From: Acidimicrobiales bacterium
Lineage (GTDB): Bacteria; Actinomycetota; Acidimicrobiia; Acidimicrobiales; Aldehydirespiratoraceae
Assembly: GCA_041394245.1 (NCBI GenBank)
Contig: JAWKIR010000004.1
Span: 124,001 to 188,000 of the forward strand
Reading direction: 5' to 3'
DNA length: 64,000 nt
The notes beneath the pieces were generated by a model. The model was not told where the DNA came from and searched no databases. It saw only the letters and a list, made by a program, of their open reading frames with translations. Below, piece by piece: positions 6,376-14,955 of the stretch (positions within the stretch are counted from its first letter, which is position 1; every line of letters starts with the position of its first letter). A program made the position numbers and the translations under genes.

Positions 6376-9213
6376 TCAGGATGCGTCGAGCGCGTTCTCG
6401 ATGATGGCGAGGATGTCGGCGCCGTACTTCTCGACCTTGACGGGCCCGATGCCGGGTACGGCCAGGAGTTCGTCGTCGTCGATGGGGCGGAGCCGGGCCA
6501 GGTCGTAGAGCGTCGCGTCGTTGCACACCACGTAGGCGGGCACCCCGGCGGCCTTGGCGGTCGCGGTGCGCCAGGTCTTCAGTTGCTCGCGCAGGCTCGC
6601 CTCGACGAGGCCGCCGACTTCGGGCACGGCGCGGGATCGCGTCGATGGGGCCGAGGACGACCGGGCCGGTCGCAGTTCGGGTTCCGGATCGGCCTCGGGG
6701 TCGCGAGCAGTGCGGAGCTGGGCGATGAACGGCGACGGGGGTTGGGCCGAAGTGATCAGCACCCGCTCGCTGCCACGGGTGACCGCCACATGGAAGACCC
6801 GCCGCTCCTCCTCTCGGTCGGCGGCGAGGCGGTGGGGCATGAGGCCGGCGGTGGCGTCGTGGACGATGACGTGTGGCCACTCGCGGCCCTTGACCCGATG
6901 GATCGTCGACAGGCGGACGCCGGCCCAGTCGGGCTGGGCGGCACCGAGGCGGTCGGCCAGCCACGACGGGAACTCGGTCGGGTCGGGTTGGGCGGCCGCG
7001 ACGGCCAGCAGGGCGGCCAGGTCGTCGCCGTGGGCACTGCGGTCGACCGAACGCCGGCTGGCATCGAGGCGCGAATCCAGCGCCTGGCCCAGCCCGACAC
7101 GATCGCGGATCGCCGCGAGCAGACTCCCGGTGTCGGCTCCACTGTCGGCGAGCTCGCGGATCATCCGCACGTCGTCGGCGAACCCGAGGATCTTGTCGGT
7201 GTCGCGCGGCTGGTTCAACCGGCCCGCGAGCTGTTCGATCTGGTGGGGGCTGCGCTGCTCGCCGACCCATTCGGCCAGGCGACGGCTGATGCCACGGGGC
7301 GGCCGACGGACCGCGGTCTCGAGTGCCGCGGCGGGCAGCGCCTGTTCGGGGGCGACGGCGACCCGCAGCCACGCGAGCGCGCCGGCGACTCCGGTGCGCT
7401 CGAGGAAGTGGGCGTCGACGGGCGAACTCGTGGGGATCCCCGCCTCGCCGAGCAGGAGCATGGGGCCGAGCAGTGTGGCGTTGACCCGGGTCAACACCGC
7501 GATGTCGGCCGGTCGCACGCCACCCTCGACGAGTTGCACGACCCGCTCGACGGTGGCCGCGAGCGGATCGGTGTCTGTTGCGATCTCGAGCTCCCCTGCC
7601 TCGGTCGGACGCCCCGGGGCCGCTTCGATGGTCTTGGTGATGCGCCGCCGGTTGTGGGTGAGCAGCGTCGCGGCCGCGGCGACGACGGTCGGTGGACACC
7701 GGTAGTTGACCCGCAGGTCGTGGGCGCCACTGCCGGGGAAGAGGTCGGCGAAGTCGATCAGCCACGAGGGCGACGCCCCTGCGTAGCCGTAGATCGTCTG
7801 GTCGTCGTCGCCGACGCCGAACACGTCGGCGGTCGGGCCCGCCAGGAGGCGGATGAGCAGGACATGAGCGGGGGTGAGGTCCTGGAACTCGTCGACGAGG
7901 AGGACGCCACACGCCCGCCGAGCCGCCGCTCTCGCCATCGGATCGGTGCAGAGCACCTCGATCGCGCCGAGGATCTGTTCGTCGAAGTCGACGACGCCGG
8001 CTCGCGCCAGACGGGCGCGGAACTCGGGAACCACGTTGGCGAAGTCGCGGACGTCGCCACCGAACTCCTGCTCGACCGCACTCGGCGAGCGGAGGCCCAG
8101 ACGGGTGGCGGTGAGTGCCTCCAGCCAGACCGCCATCGGATCGGCCATCGCCTGGCGGCGACCACCGACGAGGTCGTCGAGCACCCGGCGGATCTCGCGC
8201 TCGTCGATGACCCTCGGTGCACGACGACCGGCCGGGGCGACGAACGGCCCGCGGCCGGCCAGGATCGCGAGCGCCAGGGAGTTGAGGGTGCGGATCTCGA
8301 GGCCGGGCAGATCGGTGGTGCGCTCCTGCATCTCCTCGCGGGCGCGGACGTTGAACGCGACCATGCAGATGGCCGACGGGTCGATCCCCCGGTCCTTCAC
8401 GAGATGGCGGGCCCGTTCGGTCAGGACCCGGGTCTTGCCCGAACCGGCCGGCGCGATGATCCGGGCGCCGCCACCGCCGTGGCTGACGGCGGCGAGCTGG
8501 TCGGCGGCGAGGTCGGCCTCGGGCCGACCGGTGCCCAACGCCTGCAACGAGCCGATGCGCAGATGGACCGCGGGCACCACGGGTGCTCCCAGCTCGTCGG
8601 GGTCGAACCAGTCGAGTGGCCCGCCGTCGACCCATGCCGGACCGTTGGCGGTGTCGATGTCGCCGGGACCGGTCGTGCGCACGGTCGCCCCGGCCGCCAC
8701 GGCGGCACTCACCTCGGTGATGGTCGGTGCGGAGGGGTCGCGGGCATCGACCGAGTGGCTGAGCACCAGGTGCCGCAGGAGCTCACCGTCGAGATCGGTC
8801 TCCGGAGCGAGATGCCAGTAGTCGACGTCGAGCACCGGATCGGCCGGAGGGAGTTCGCTCGCCAGCTCGATCACGACCCGCTGGCGGAGGTGACGAGCGT
8901 CTCGGAGCTTCGACAGCGCGTCGGGGGAGTCGTCGACGACGATCCGCAGCGCGTCGGCCCAGGGTTCGGGAGCCGCGTCGCCCGGGAGCACGACGAGGTT
9001 GCGGGCGAGAGCGGCCGGCCCGGCGAGGTGTGTCCAGTCGGCGACGAGTGTGACCGTGGGGGCGGTGCGCTGCGGTGGTCGACCGGTCGCCGACGGGCCC
9101 GACCTGGTCGCTGGGGCGGACTCGGCAGCGGGAGCCGCGCCGGGCTCGGCCGAGCACGTGCGTACTTCGGCGACGGTGGCGTGGCGTCCACCGCAGTGTC
9201 CGCAGGCGATCAT
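6376..9213 (-). CDS. UvrD-family ATP-dependent helicase with zinc-finger N-terminus and HRDC C-terminus
   Basis: 945 residues. SF1A helicase motifs in order: Walker A APAGSGKTRVL (254-264), LLVDEFQDLTP, GDDDQTIYGYAGA, VNYRCPP, IHRVKGREWPHVIVHD and FHVAVTRGSERVL. An HRDC-like domain closes the protein (LARLRPIDDDELLAVPGIG region). These are 3'-5' DNA translocases used in repair and recombination. The first 20 residues form a zinc-finger-like CGHCGGRHATVAEVRTC motif. Residues about 50-230 form an extra domain I cannot name. The ATG at 9213 is chosen because the cysteine motif starts there; upstream sequence is low-quality. It is close to actinobacterial UvrD2 in having HRDC but larger. Confidence 0.88.
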   Translation of the reverse strand: MIACGHCGGRHATVAEVRTCSAEPGAAPAAESAPATRSGPSATGRPPQRTAPTVTLVADWTHLAGPAALARNLVVLPGDAAPEPWADALRIVVDDSPDALSKLRDARHLRQRVVIELASELPPADPVLDVDYWHLAPETDLDGELLRHLVLSHSVDARDPSAPTITEVSAAVAAGATVRTTGPGDIDTANGPAWVDGGPLDWFDPDELGAPVVPAVHLRIGSLQALGTGRPEADLAADQLAAVSHGGGGARIIAPAGSGKTRVLTERARHLVKDRGIDPSAICMVAFNVRAREEMQERTTDLPGLEIRTLNSLALAILAGRGPFVAPAGRRAPRVIDEREIRRVLDDLVGGRRQAMADPMAVWLEALTATRLGLRSPSAVEQEFGGDVRDFANVVPEFRARLARAGVVDFDEQILGAIEVLCTDPMARAAARRACGVLLVDEFQDLTPAHVLLIRLLAGPTADVFGVGDDDQTIYGYAGASPSWLIDFADLFPGSGAHDLRVNYRCPPTVVAAAATLLTHNRRRITKTIEAAPGRPTEAGELEIATDTDPLAATVERVVQLVEGGVRPADIAVLTRVNATLLGPMLLLGEAGIPTSSPVDAHFLERTGVAGALAWLRVAVAPEQALPAAALETAVRRPPRGISRRLAEWVGEQRSPHQIEQLAGRLNQPRDTDKILGFADDVRMIRELADSGADTGSLLAAIRDRVGLGQALDSRLDASRRSVDRSAHGDDLAALLAVAAAQPDPTEFPSWLADRLGAAQPDWAGVRLSTIHRVKGREWPHVIVHDATAGLMPHRLAADREEERRVFHVAVTRGSERVLITSAQPPSPFIAQLRTARDPEADPEPELRPARSSSAPSTRSRAVPEVGGLVEASLREQLKTWRTATAKAAGVPAYVVCNDATLYDLARLRPIDDDELLAVPGIGPVKVEKYGADILAIIENALDAS

Positions 9214-9274
9214 GGTTTCGTTCCCGGCATCGGATGCACCGTACGCCGGTCCTCTGACACTCTGGCGCGTCGGG

Positions 9275-10675
9275 TCAGGCCGGCGCGCGGTGACCCCGGG
9301 CGTGGAGACGGGCGGCCAGCGGTGCGCCGACAAGGCTCAGCACCACGAGCAGCACCATGACGGAGCGAAGACCATCGATGACCGACGCTTCCCTCGCGAG
9401 CAGGGCGATCACGATCGCCGCCGACACCGTCTGGCCGATGTCCTGTGCGATCCGGTTCATCGCGCCGCCGACACCGAGACGCTCCTGGCCGACGTTGGAC
9501 AGGGCCGCGGCCTGGCATGCCGCGTGGGCGAGCCCGACGCCCATGCCGTAGATCACGACGAAGGGCACCCACACGGCGAGCAATTGTCGCTCCTCGGTGA
9601 CGGTCGCGAACATGAAGACCCCGGCGGCCGCCATCAGGAGTGCACCCGGGAGGATCACGTATTTGTGGCCGAACCGGTCGGCGAAACGGCCCGACACGAT
9701 CGACATCGGACCGGCGATGGCGGGGATCATCCCGACCGCCAGGCCGGATCGGAGCAGCGACAGACCCCAGCCCTCGTTCATGAGCTGCACGAACGCGAGG
9801 AACGTTCCGGCGAACGTGCCGGCCACGAGGAACGAGAGTCCGCTGCCGAGGGCGAAGTCGTGGTCCCGGAAGAGCGGCAGATGGAGGATCGGTTCGTCGT
9901 GACGGGAGGAGCGGCGGATCAACCCGGTGAGGAGGACGGCGGCGGCGGCCAGCGTCAGCAGGGTCGACGGGGCCGTGTAGCCCCAGTCGTCGCTCTGGAC
10001 GATGCCGAGGGCGAGCGCCGCCACACCCGCCATGAGGAGTGCCCCGCCGAGGAGGTCTGGCGGTCGGCGACGCGAGACGTCGGGGACGAAGGTCCGTGGC
10101 AGCCGCGGGGCGACGAGCGCGAACACGATGATGCCCAACGGCACGTTCAGGAAGAACGCCCAGCGCCAGGTGAGGTTGTCGATCAGGGCACCGCCGACTG
10201 CCGGTCCGACCGCGGTGGCGACACCACCGACCGCCCCGAGGGCGCCCACCGCAGTGGAGCGGCGTTCCGCCGGGAACTCGTCGAGCACCAGGGCGAGCGA
10301 TGCCGGCGATTCGATGGCGAGCCCGGCGGCCTGCACCATGCGTGCCGCGATCAGGAAGTGGACCGTCGGCGCGGTCGAGACCAGCAGGCTCCCGAGGATG
10401 AACGTCCCGAACCCGATGAGGAACATCCGGGATCGCCCGAAGCGATCGGCGGCCCATCCGGCGGGCACGAACACCGCCGCAGTGGTGATCGAGAACGCGG
10501 TCAGCGTCCAGGACACGGTTCCGGCACTGGCCTCGAACGACTTCTCGATTTCGCCGAACGCCACGAAGACGAGTGAGAAGTTCAGCGTGCCCAGCGCCAC
10601 CGCGCCGGCGATGAGACCATAGATCCGCCAGGGCGAGCGCGGGCGGGGGTCCGGGTCGTCGGTGCCGATGTCCAC
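9275..10675 (-). CDS. MFS drug-resistance-type transporter
   Basis: 466 residues with 12-14 hydrophobic helices. Typical major-facilitator motifs are present: GWAADRFGRSRMFLIG (motif A) after helix 2, RMVQAAGLAIESPASLALV (motif B region), and GGVATAVGPAVGGALIDNLTWRWAFFLNVPLG (motif C, read in parts), which mark the DHA2/QacA-EmrB export group. It probably exports a drug or metabolite using the proton gradient. It starts with GTG at 10675, after a short charged N-terminus. TAGCCA 6 nt upstream is a near-match to the local -10 pattern. It is divergent from the 3-hydroxyacyl-CoA dehydrogenase gene; the gap is 56 bp. No adjacent regulator. Confidence 0.87.
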   Translation of the reverse strand: MDIGTDDPDPRPRSPWRIYGLIAGAVALGTLNFSLVFVAFGEIEKSFEASAGTVSWTLTAFSITTAAVFVPAGWAADRFGRSRMFLIGFGTFILGSLLVSTAPTVHFLIAARMVQAAGLAIESPASLALVLDEFPAERRSTAVGALGAVGGVATAVGPAVGGALIDNLTWRWAFFLNVPLGIIVFALVAPRLPRTFVPDVSRRRPPDLLGGALLMAGVAALALGIVQSDDWGYTAPSTLLTLAAAAVLLTGLIRRSSRHDEPILHLPLFRDHDFALGSGLSFLVAGTFAGTFLAFVQLMNEGWGLSLLRSGLAVGMIPAIAGPMSIVSGRFADRFGHKYVILPGALLMAAAGVFMFATVTEERQLLAVWVPFVVIYGMGVGLAHAACQAAALSNVGQERLGVGGAMNRIAQDIGQTVSAAIVIALLAREASVIDGLRSVMVLLVVLSLVGAPLAARLHARGHRAPA

Positions 10676-10731
10676 CGGGGATGGCTACACCCCTGAGTGC
10701 GTCGACCGGAAATCGTGCGAGACTCTGGGCC

Positions 10732-11469
10732 ATGAGTGAACGAATCGGAGTCATGGGAGCCGGAGTGATGGGGTCGGGCATCGCTCAGGTGCTCGCCCTC
10801 TCGGGCCACGAAGTCGTGTGCCGAGATCTCACCGACGCGGTGCTCGACGCCGCCCGGGAGGGGGTCGACACCGGTCGTTTCGGTGTGAGGAGCGCCGTCG
10901 AACGGGGCAAGCTCACGACCGAGGAAGCCGACGCGGCGCTCGCCCGTCTCACCTTCACGACCGACCTCGATGCCGCGGTCGACGTCGACCTGATCATCGA
11001 GGCGGTCCCGGAGAACCTCGGTCTCAAGATCAAGTTCTGGCGCGACCTCGACGAGTTGGCGCCGCCCGACACGATCTTCGCGAGCAACTCGTCGGGGTTC
11101 CCGATCGTGGCGATGGCGGCCGGGACCAAGCGGCCCGACAAGTTCATCGGATGGCACTGGGCGTCGCCGGCGCCGGTGATGAAGCTGGCCGAGATCGTGC
11201 GCGGCCCCGACACGAGCGATGCCACGGTCGACACGGTCGTCCGTCTCGCCGCAGCGGCCGGCAAGAACCCCGTCGTCGTCCAGGACAACGACCAGAACTG
11301 GGGCTATGTCGCCAACCGGGTGTATTTCGCCATGGTCCGGGAGGCCAACCGTGTGGTCGCCGAGGGAGTCGCCGACCGGGCTCAGGTCGACCAGTTGATG
11401 CGCGACTGCTTCCGCTGGCCATCGGGCCCCTACGGAATGGTGGCCGGCGCCGGCTCCGGCTGGTCGTGA
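10732..11469 (+). CDS. 3-hydroxyacyl-CoA dehydrogenase, C-terminal domain shortened
   Basis: 245 residues. The N-terminal Rossmann domain has GVMGAGVMGSGIAQVLALSG, the IIEAVPENLGLK segment, the catalytic-type SNSSGFPI motif and GWHWASPAPVMKLAEIVRG, as in NAD-dependent 3-hydroxyacyl-CoA dehydrogenases of beta-oxidation. The helical dimerisation domain starts (GYVANRVYFAMVREANRVV) but ends after RWPSGPYGMVAGAGSGWS, about 40 residues short of the usual 280-290, before the LGRKTGRGFYxY tail. The stop shares its A with the next gene's ATG (TGATG). A natural short form or an old truncation are both possible. The start codon is the first ATG before the dinucleotide-binding motif. Confidence 0.8.
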   Translation: MSERIGVMGAGVMGSGIAQVLALSGHEVVCRDLTDAVLDAAREGVDTGRFGVRSAVERGKLTTEEADAALARLTFTTDLDAAVDVDLIIEAVPENLGLKIKFWRDLDELAPPDTIFASNSSGFPIVAMAAGTKRPDKFIGWHWASPAPVMKLAEIVRGPDTSDATVDTVVRLAAAAGKNPVVVQDNDQNWGYVANRVYFAMVREANRVVAEGVADRAQVDQLMRDCFRWPSGPYGMVAGAGSGWS

Positions 11470-11729
11470 TGGGGTGGCTGTCGTGGATCGTCCCCGGTCT
11501 GATCGTCGGGCTCATCGCCCGGGTCTTCGTGCCCACGGGCAGGAACTGGGGTTGCCTCGGCACCATCCTTCTCGGCATCGCCGGATCGTTCGTCGGCGGG
11601 TTGATTGCCTCGATCATGGCGGACGGTGAGTTCGACCTGAGCCGCACCGAGAGCTGGATCGGTGCGACCGTCGGCGCCATCGTCATCCTGGTCGTGATCC
11701 GGGTCGCCACTCCGCGAACTCCCGAGTGA
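11469..11729 (+). CDS. GlsB/YeaQ/YmgE family membrane protein
   Basis: 86 residues with three hydrophobic segments and the family pattern WIVPGLIVGLIARVFVP, NWGCLGTILLGIAGSFVGG and WIGATVGAIVILVVIR. This is the small transglycosylase-associated (GlsB/YeaQ) membrane protein family, linked to stress responses in other bacteria, biochemical role unknown. The ATG overlaps the stop of the preceding dehydrogenase by one base, so it is translationally coupled to an enzyme with which it has no obvious functional tie. This supports the idea that the dehydrogenase 3' end was rearranged. Confidence 0.85.
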   Translation: MGWLSWIVPGLIVGLIARVFVPTGRNWGCLGTILLGIAGSFVGGLIASIMADGEFDLSRTESWIGATVGAIVILVVIRVATPRTPE

Positions 11730-11773
11730 GCACCCGCGGCGAGCCGGCCGGGGAACCGACGTGGCCGACGGGG

Positions 11774-11779
11774 TACCGT
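11774..11779 (+). promoter_or_regulatory. -10 box of AlkD-like gene (leaderless type)
   Basis: TACCGT lies 6 nt before the ATG at 11786; no ribosome binding site is visible between them. It supports 11786 as the start over an in-frame GTG at 11726. Confidence 0.5.
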
Positions 11780-11785
11780 CAGGGC

Positions 11786-12475
11786 ATGGACTTCGATGAA
11801 GTGATGGCCGCGTTGGAGGCCGAAGGCACCGCGCAGAATCGCAAGGTCTACGCCCGCCACGGCGCCCGGGAGCCCATGTTCGGCGTGAGTCACACCGCGC
11901 TCGGCCAGCTCGAGAAGACCATCCGGGTCGACCACGAGCTCGGCCTCGCCCTGTGGGATTCCGGCAACCACGACGCTCGCATGCTGGCGGCGAAGGTCGT
12001 CGACCCCGACTTGTTCACGGCGAAGCTCGCCGACGCGTGGGCGCGCGATGCCGCGTGTTACCAGACCGCCGGCGCCGTGGCCGATGTCGTCGCCCAGTCG
12101 CCCGTGGTCCGCTCGCGCAGCGACGTGTGGCGCGATCGCAGGGGTGAATGGGTCGCCAGCGCGGGCTGGGGAATCGTCGCCCGCACCTGCGAAGACGAGG
12201 AGCTGTGGTCCATCGCCGATCTCCGGGCACTGCTGCGCCGGATCGAGGACGAGATCCACGATCGACCCAATCGCGTCCGTCACGAGATGAACATGGCGAT
12301 GATCGCCATCGCGCTGCGCAACGCGGCGCTCCAGCGCCTCGCCATGAGCGCAGCCAAGCGCGTGGGCCCGGTCGAGGTCGATCACGGCGACACGAACTGC
12401 ACCACGCCCGACGCCTGCGACTACATCGACAAGACAGTCGGCTACCGCCAGCGGCGGACGGTCAGATCCGGCTGA
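11786..12475 (+). CDS. AlkD-like DNA alkylation repair protein
   Basis: 229 residues, all-helical. The opening DFDEVMAALEAEGTAQNRKVYARHG and MFGVSHTALGQLEKTIRVDHELGLALWDSGNHDARMLA (read in parts) are the hallmark of the HEAT-repeat DNA alkylation repair family, which removes N3- and N7-alkylpurines without base flipping. A late segment HEMNMAMIAIALRNAALQ and CTTPDACDYI fit the same family. The start at 11786 places the conserved helix at residue 1 and has a TACCGT box 6 nt upstream. It ends tail to tail with the AlkA-like glycosylase, overlapping by 14 nt. Two base-repair glycosylase families therefore meet at one point, which suggests related roles, though each has its own promoter. Confidence 0.85.
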   Translation: MDFDEVMAALEAEGTAQNRKVYARHGAREPMFGVSHTALGQLEKTIRVDHELGLALWDSGNHDARMLAAKVVDPDLFTAKLADAWARDAACYQTAGAVADVVAQSPVVRSRSDVWRDRRGEWVASAGWGIVARTCEDEELWSIADLRALLRRIEDEIHDRPNRVRHEMNMAMIAIALRNAALQRLAMSAAKRVGPVEVDHGDTNCTTPDACDYIDKTVGYRQRRTVRSG

Positions 12476-13361
12476 TGTCGTAGCGGAACGGGGCCGGGCG
12501 GTGCCGCTCGGGTCCCGCGCCGCCCAGTTTCACGAGGCGCACGATCCGCTGGCGATGGCCGGCGTAGGGCGCGAGCGCCTCGAGCATCGTGTCGTCGTCG
12601 CCGTGCTCGTTGCCGGTCAGTGCGTACGTGACCATCCGGGGGATGTGGAGATCGCCGACCGGCACGGCGTCGGGGTCGCCACCGGCGATCGCCGTGGTCA
12701 GGCCGGTCGTCCACGGGCCGATGCCGGGAAGTCGCTGCAGCCATTCCGCCGCATCCGCGGTTGGCACCTCGTGGAGCCGCTCGACCCGGTCGGCGTATTT
12801 CGCGGCCACCCGCAAGACCCGACCGCGGCTCCGTTCGATGCCGACGCGATGGAGATCGTGGTCGGTGAGCCGCAGGATCGCGGCGGGTGACGGGAACGTG
12901 TTCGCCGGGCCCGCAGGCGACGGCGTGCCGTAGCGACGGGAGAGTTGCTCGCGGCTCGCGGTGGCGTCGGCGGTGACGACGCGTTGGCCGATGACGGAGG
13001 TCGCCAGTGCCTCGTACCAGCGGCCCGTTGCCCCGAGACGCAGCGACGCGAAGCGGTCCGCCAACCGGCCGAGCAGGGCATCACCGGGTCGGAAGTCATC
13101 CACTGCGTCGTCGGCCGCGCCGAGCAGGTACGGGAGTTGGGTGAGGGCCCAGTCGGTCCCCGGCCCCCAGCTGTCGGCCCGCACGAGACCCGTCGCGGTG
13201 CGGAACGCGACGGTGGCGTTCCCTTCGGGGGTCTCGGTGGTCCACCAGTGGATGCCACGGCGTCGGCGAACGGTTTTCGCACCCATGAGGGCGAAGTCGA
13301 CGTCGACGGGGTACGCCGGCCGATAGGTGGTCGAGGCGGTCGGCGAGGGGAGATCGCTCAC
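12462..13361 (-). CDS. AlkA-like DNA-3-methyladenine glycosylase
   Basis: 299 residues of the helix-hairpin-helix base-excision glycosylase superfamily. The HhH is LPGIGPWTTG (211-220) and the catalytic Asp is Asp237 in AVPVGDLHIPRM. The N-terminal half resembles the AlkA beta domain (WWTTETPEGNATVAFRT). It should excise alkylated purines from DNA. The start is taken at GTG 13361; longer frames read into another gene. The stop codon region overlaps the convergent AlkD-like gene by 14 nt. The upstream gene on the same strand (13387) ends 25 nt before, so read-through from it is possible. Confidence 0.87.
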   Translation of the reverse strand: MSDLPSPTASTTYRPAYPVDVDFALMGAKTVRRRRGIHWWTTETPEGNATVAFRTATGLVRADSWGPGTDWALTQLPYLLGAADDAVDDFRPGDALLGRLADRFASLRLGATGRWYEALATSVIGQRVVTADATASREQLSRRYGTPSPAGPANTFPSPAAILRLTDHDLHRVGIERSRGRVLRVAAKYADRVERLHEVPTADAAEWLQRLPGIGPWTTGLTTAIAGGDPDAVPVGDLHIPRMVTYALTGNEHGDDDTMLEALAPYAGHRQRIVRLVKLGGAGPERHRPAPFRYDISRI

Positions 13362-13386
13362 CGCACCATCATGGCGCGCGGTACGT

Positions 13387-13776
13387 TCACGAACCGCCGA
13401 ACAGGGGAGTGCCGTCGGAGCGCTCGTCGGCGAAGGTGAGGAACTCGCGATCGGTCGGATCGTCGAGGCCCCATGCGGCTGCCGCTTCGGCGATGGCTGC
13501 CCGGGTCCGGTCTCCGATGATGCCGTCGACCTGCGAGACATCGTCGAGGAAACCCTCCAGCACGAGGTGGAACTGGAGGCGGGCCCGCTCCTCGTCGTCG
13601 AGTGGGAGCTCGGGCACGTCGTCGACCACGAGATCGACGACGTCGCCACCGTCGGCCAGCACGGCGCCGTCGTCACCGAAGGCCCGGCTGAGCGTGGGCG
13701 ATGCGAGCCGGGTCATGCCCCAGAGGGCAGCGACGAGAAGTCCGAGAAGGGCGATGCCTTGGAGATGAGTACGCAT
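13387..13776 (-). CDS. Small exported or membrane-anchored protein with peptidoglycan-binding-like segment
   Basis: 129 residues. Residues 5-22 form a hydrophobic signal or anchor (LQGIALLGLLVAALWGM). The rest is acidic and exported by prediction. Near the C-terminus, VDGIIGDRTRAAIAEAAAAWGL resembles the core of a PGBD1-type peptidoglycan-binding helix bundle (usually G-x-I-G-x-x-T-x-x-A-I). No lipobox cysteine is visible. The gene lies 25 nt upstream of the AlkA-like gene on the same strand, without a clear functional link. Coding status is supported by the clean frame and the signal peptide; function is a guess. Confidence 0.65.
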   Translation of the reverse strand: MRTHLQGIALLGLLVAALWGMTRLASPTLSRAFGDDGAVLADGGDVVDLVVDDVPELPLDDEERARLQFHLVLEGFLDDVSQVDGIIGDRTRAAIAEAAAAWGLDDPTDREFLTFADERSDGTPLFGGS

Positions 13777-13878
13777 GGGGGGAGTGGCCTCGCAAGAGAG
13801 GGTCTCACCGTTGGACGCCGCGCGTCACCAGGAAGTTCCCGATCGTCACCAAGCTGCAACGTCGAAACCGCCGACGGT

Positions 13879-14955
13879 TCAGGGTCGGCTGAGCCCTCCA
13901 CCGACGACCGGCGGGAGATCGAGCGTTCCCAGGGTCCGGTTCTCGGCCGCGATGACCGCGGGGATGGCGTTGACCAGTCGAGCCGCGGCGGTGGCGTTGC
14001 CGCCGTCGGCCGGGTTGTCGCTGCCGTCGGTCGCGTGGATCGACATCTCGATCCGTGGGCTGCCCTCGATGATCAGCCGGTGCTCACCCGTCTTGCCGGG
14101 GGCCGGTGTCGGCCAGTCGGGCGCCAGTTCGGGTGAGATACGCGTGATGTGTTCGACGACGAGCCGCGGCACGCCCTCGACCATCCCGGTGACCTCGAAC
14201 CGGAAGGCTCCCTGGGTGCCGGCATCGAATCGCCCCTGCACGGTGTCGACCGCGGCGTCGAGCTCGAGGCGTTCGATCGACTCGGTGATGTCGTCGACGG
14301 TGACACCGAGACCGTCGGCCATCGTGTGGATCATCGGACCCCAGATCATCGTGGGAACCGTCGGGATCAGCATGGGCGGCAGCTGGTCGAGTGGTTTGCC
14401 GAACCCGATCACCTCGCGCACGATCTCGGGCGCGTCGTAGGTCGAGTAGTCGAAGAGCTCCTGGACCCGGATCTCGTCGATGCGCCCACCGACACCGCTC
14501 ACGAGCAGCGGCAGGATGTCCTGGGCCCACCCCGGGTCGATTCCCGAGACGTAGATGCTGCTGCCGCCCTCGGCGCACGCGGCGTCGACGCGAGCCAGCA
14601 GCTGCGGGTTCGCCGTGGGCGGGTGGAGCAGTCCGTAGATCGCCGGGGTGACGACGCTCGCCCCGGCCCGCAGGCAGGCGAGAACGTCGTCGAGCGCTGC
14701 GTCGGGACGGGTGTCGCCGCTCGCCGCGTAGACGACCGCGTCGGGCCGCCGGGCCAGCACCGCCGCGGCGTCGTCGGTCGCGACGACACCGACCGGGTCG
14801 ATGCCGGCCAACACCCCCGCATCGCGCCCGACCTTGGCCGGATTGCTCACGATGACATCGACGAGCTCGAGCCCACGATGGGCGAGCACCGTGCGCAGGG
14901 CGGTCCGACCGACGTTGCCGGTGCCCCAGACGACGACCTTCTTCGCGTCGGTCAC
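13879..14955 (-). CDS. Dihydrodipicolinate-reductase-like NAD(P)H dehydrogenase
   Basis: 358 residues. The Rossmann start VVVWGTGNVGRTALRTVLAHRGLELVDV and the following DDAAAVLARRPDAVVYAASGDTRPD region match the broad DapB-N/amine-dehydrogenase-like family common in actinobacteria, often annotated dihydrodipicolinate reductase but too long for DapB (about 245-270). It is similar in layout to 2,4-diaminopentanoate dehydrogenases. It likely oxidises or reduces a C-N or C-O bond using NAD(P); substrate unknown. The GTG start at 14955 overlaps the flavodoxin stop (GTGA), so the two genes are coupled and may form a redox pair. Confidence 0.78.
   Translation of the reverse strand: MTDAKKVVVWGTGNVGRTALRTVLAHRGLELVDVIVSNPAKVGRDAGVLAGIDPVGVVATDDAAAVLARRPDAVVYAASGDTRPDAALDDVLACLRAGASVVTPAIYGLLHPPTANPQLLARVDAACAEGGSSIYVSGIDPGWAQDILPLLVSGVGGRIDEIRVQELFDYSTYDAPEIVREVIGFGKPLDQLPPMLIPTVPTMIWGPMIHTMADGLGVTVDDITESIERLELDAAVDTVQGRFDAGTQGAFRFEVTGMVEGVPRLVVEHITRISPELAPDWPTPAPGKTGEHRLIIEGSPRIEMSIHATDGSDNPADGGNATAAARLVNAIPAVIAAENRTLGTLDLPPVVGGGLSRP

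Noticed and set aside
5944..9360. Very long open frame antisense to the UvrD helicase (over 1100 codons)
   Set aside because: It lies opposite a well-conserved helicase and reads as low-complexity Arg/Gly/Asp-rich sequence. High G+C genes commonly leave long open antisense frames.
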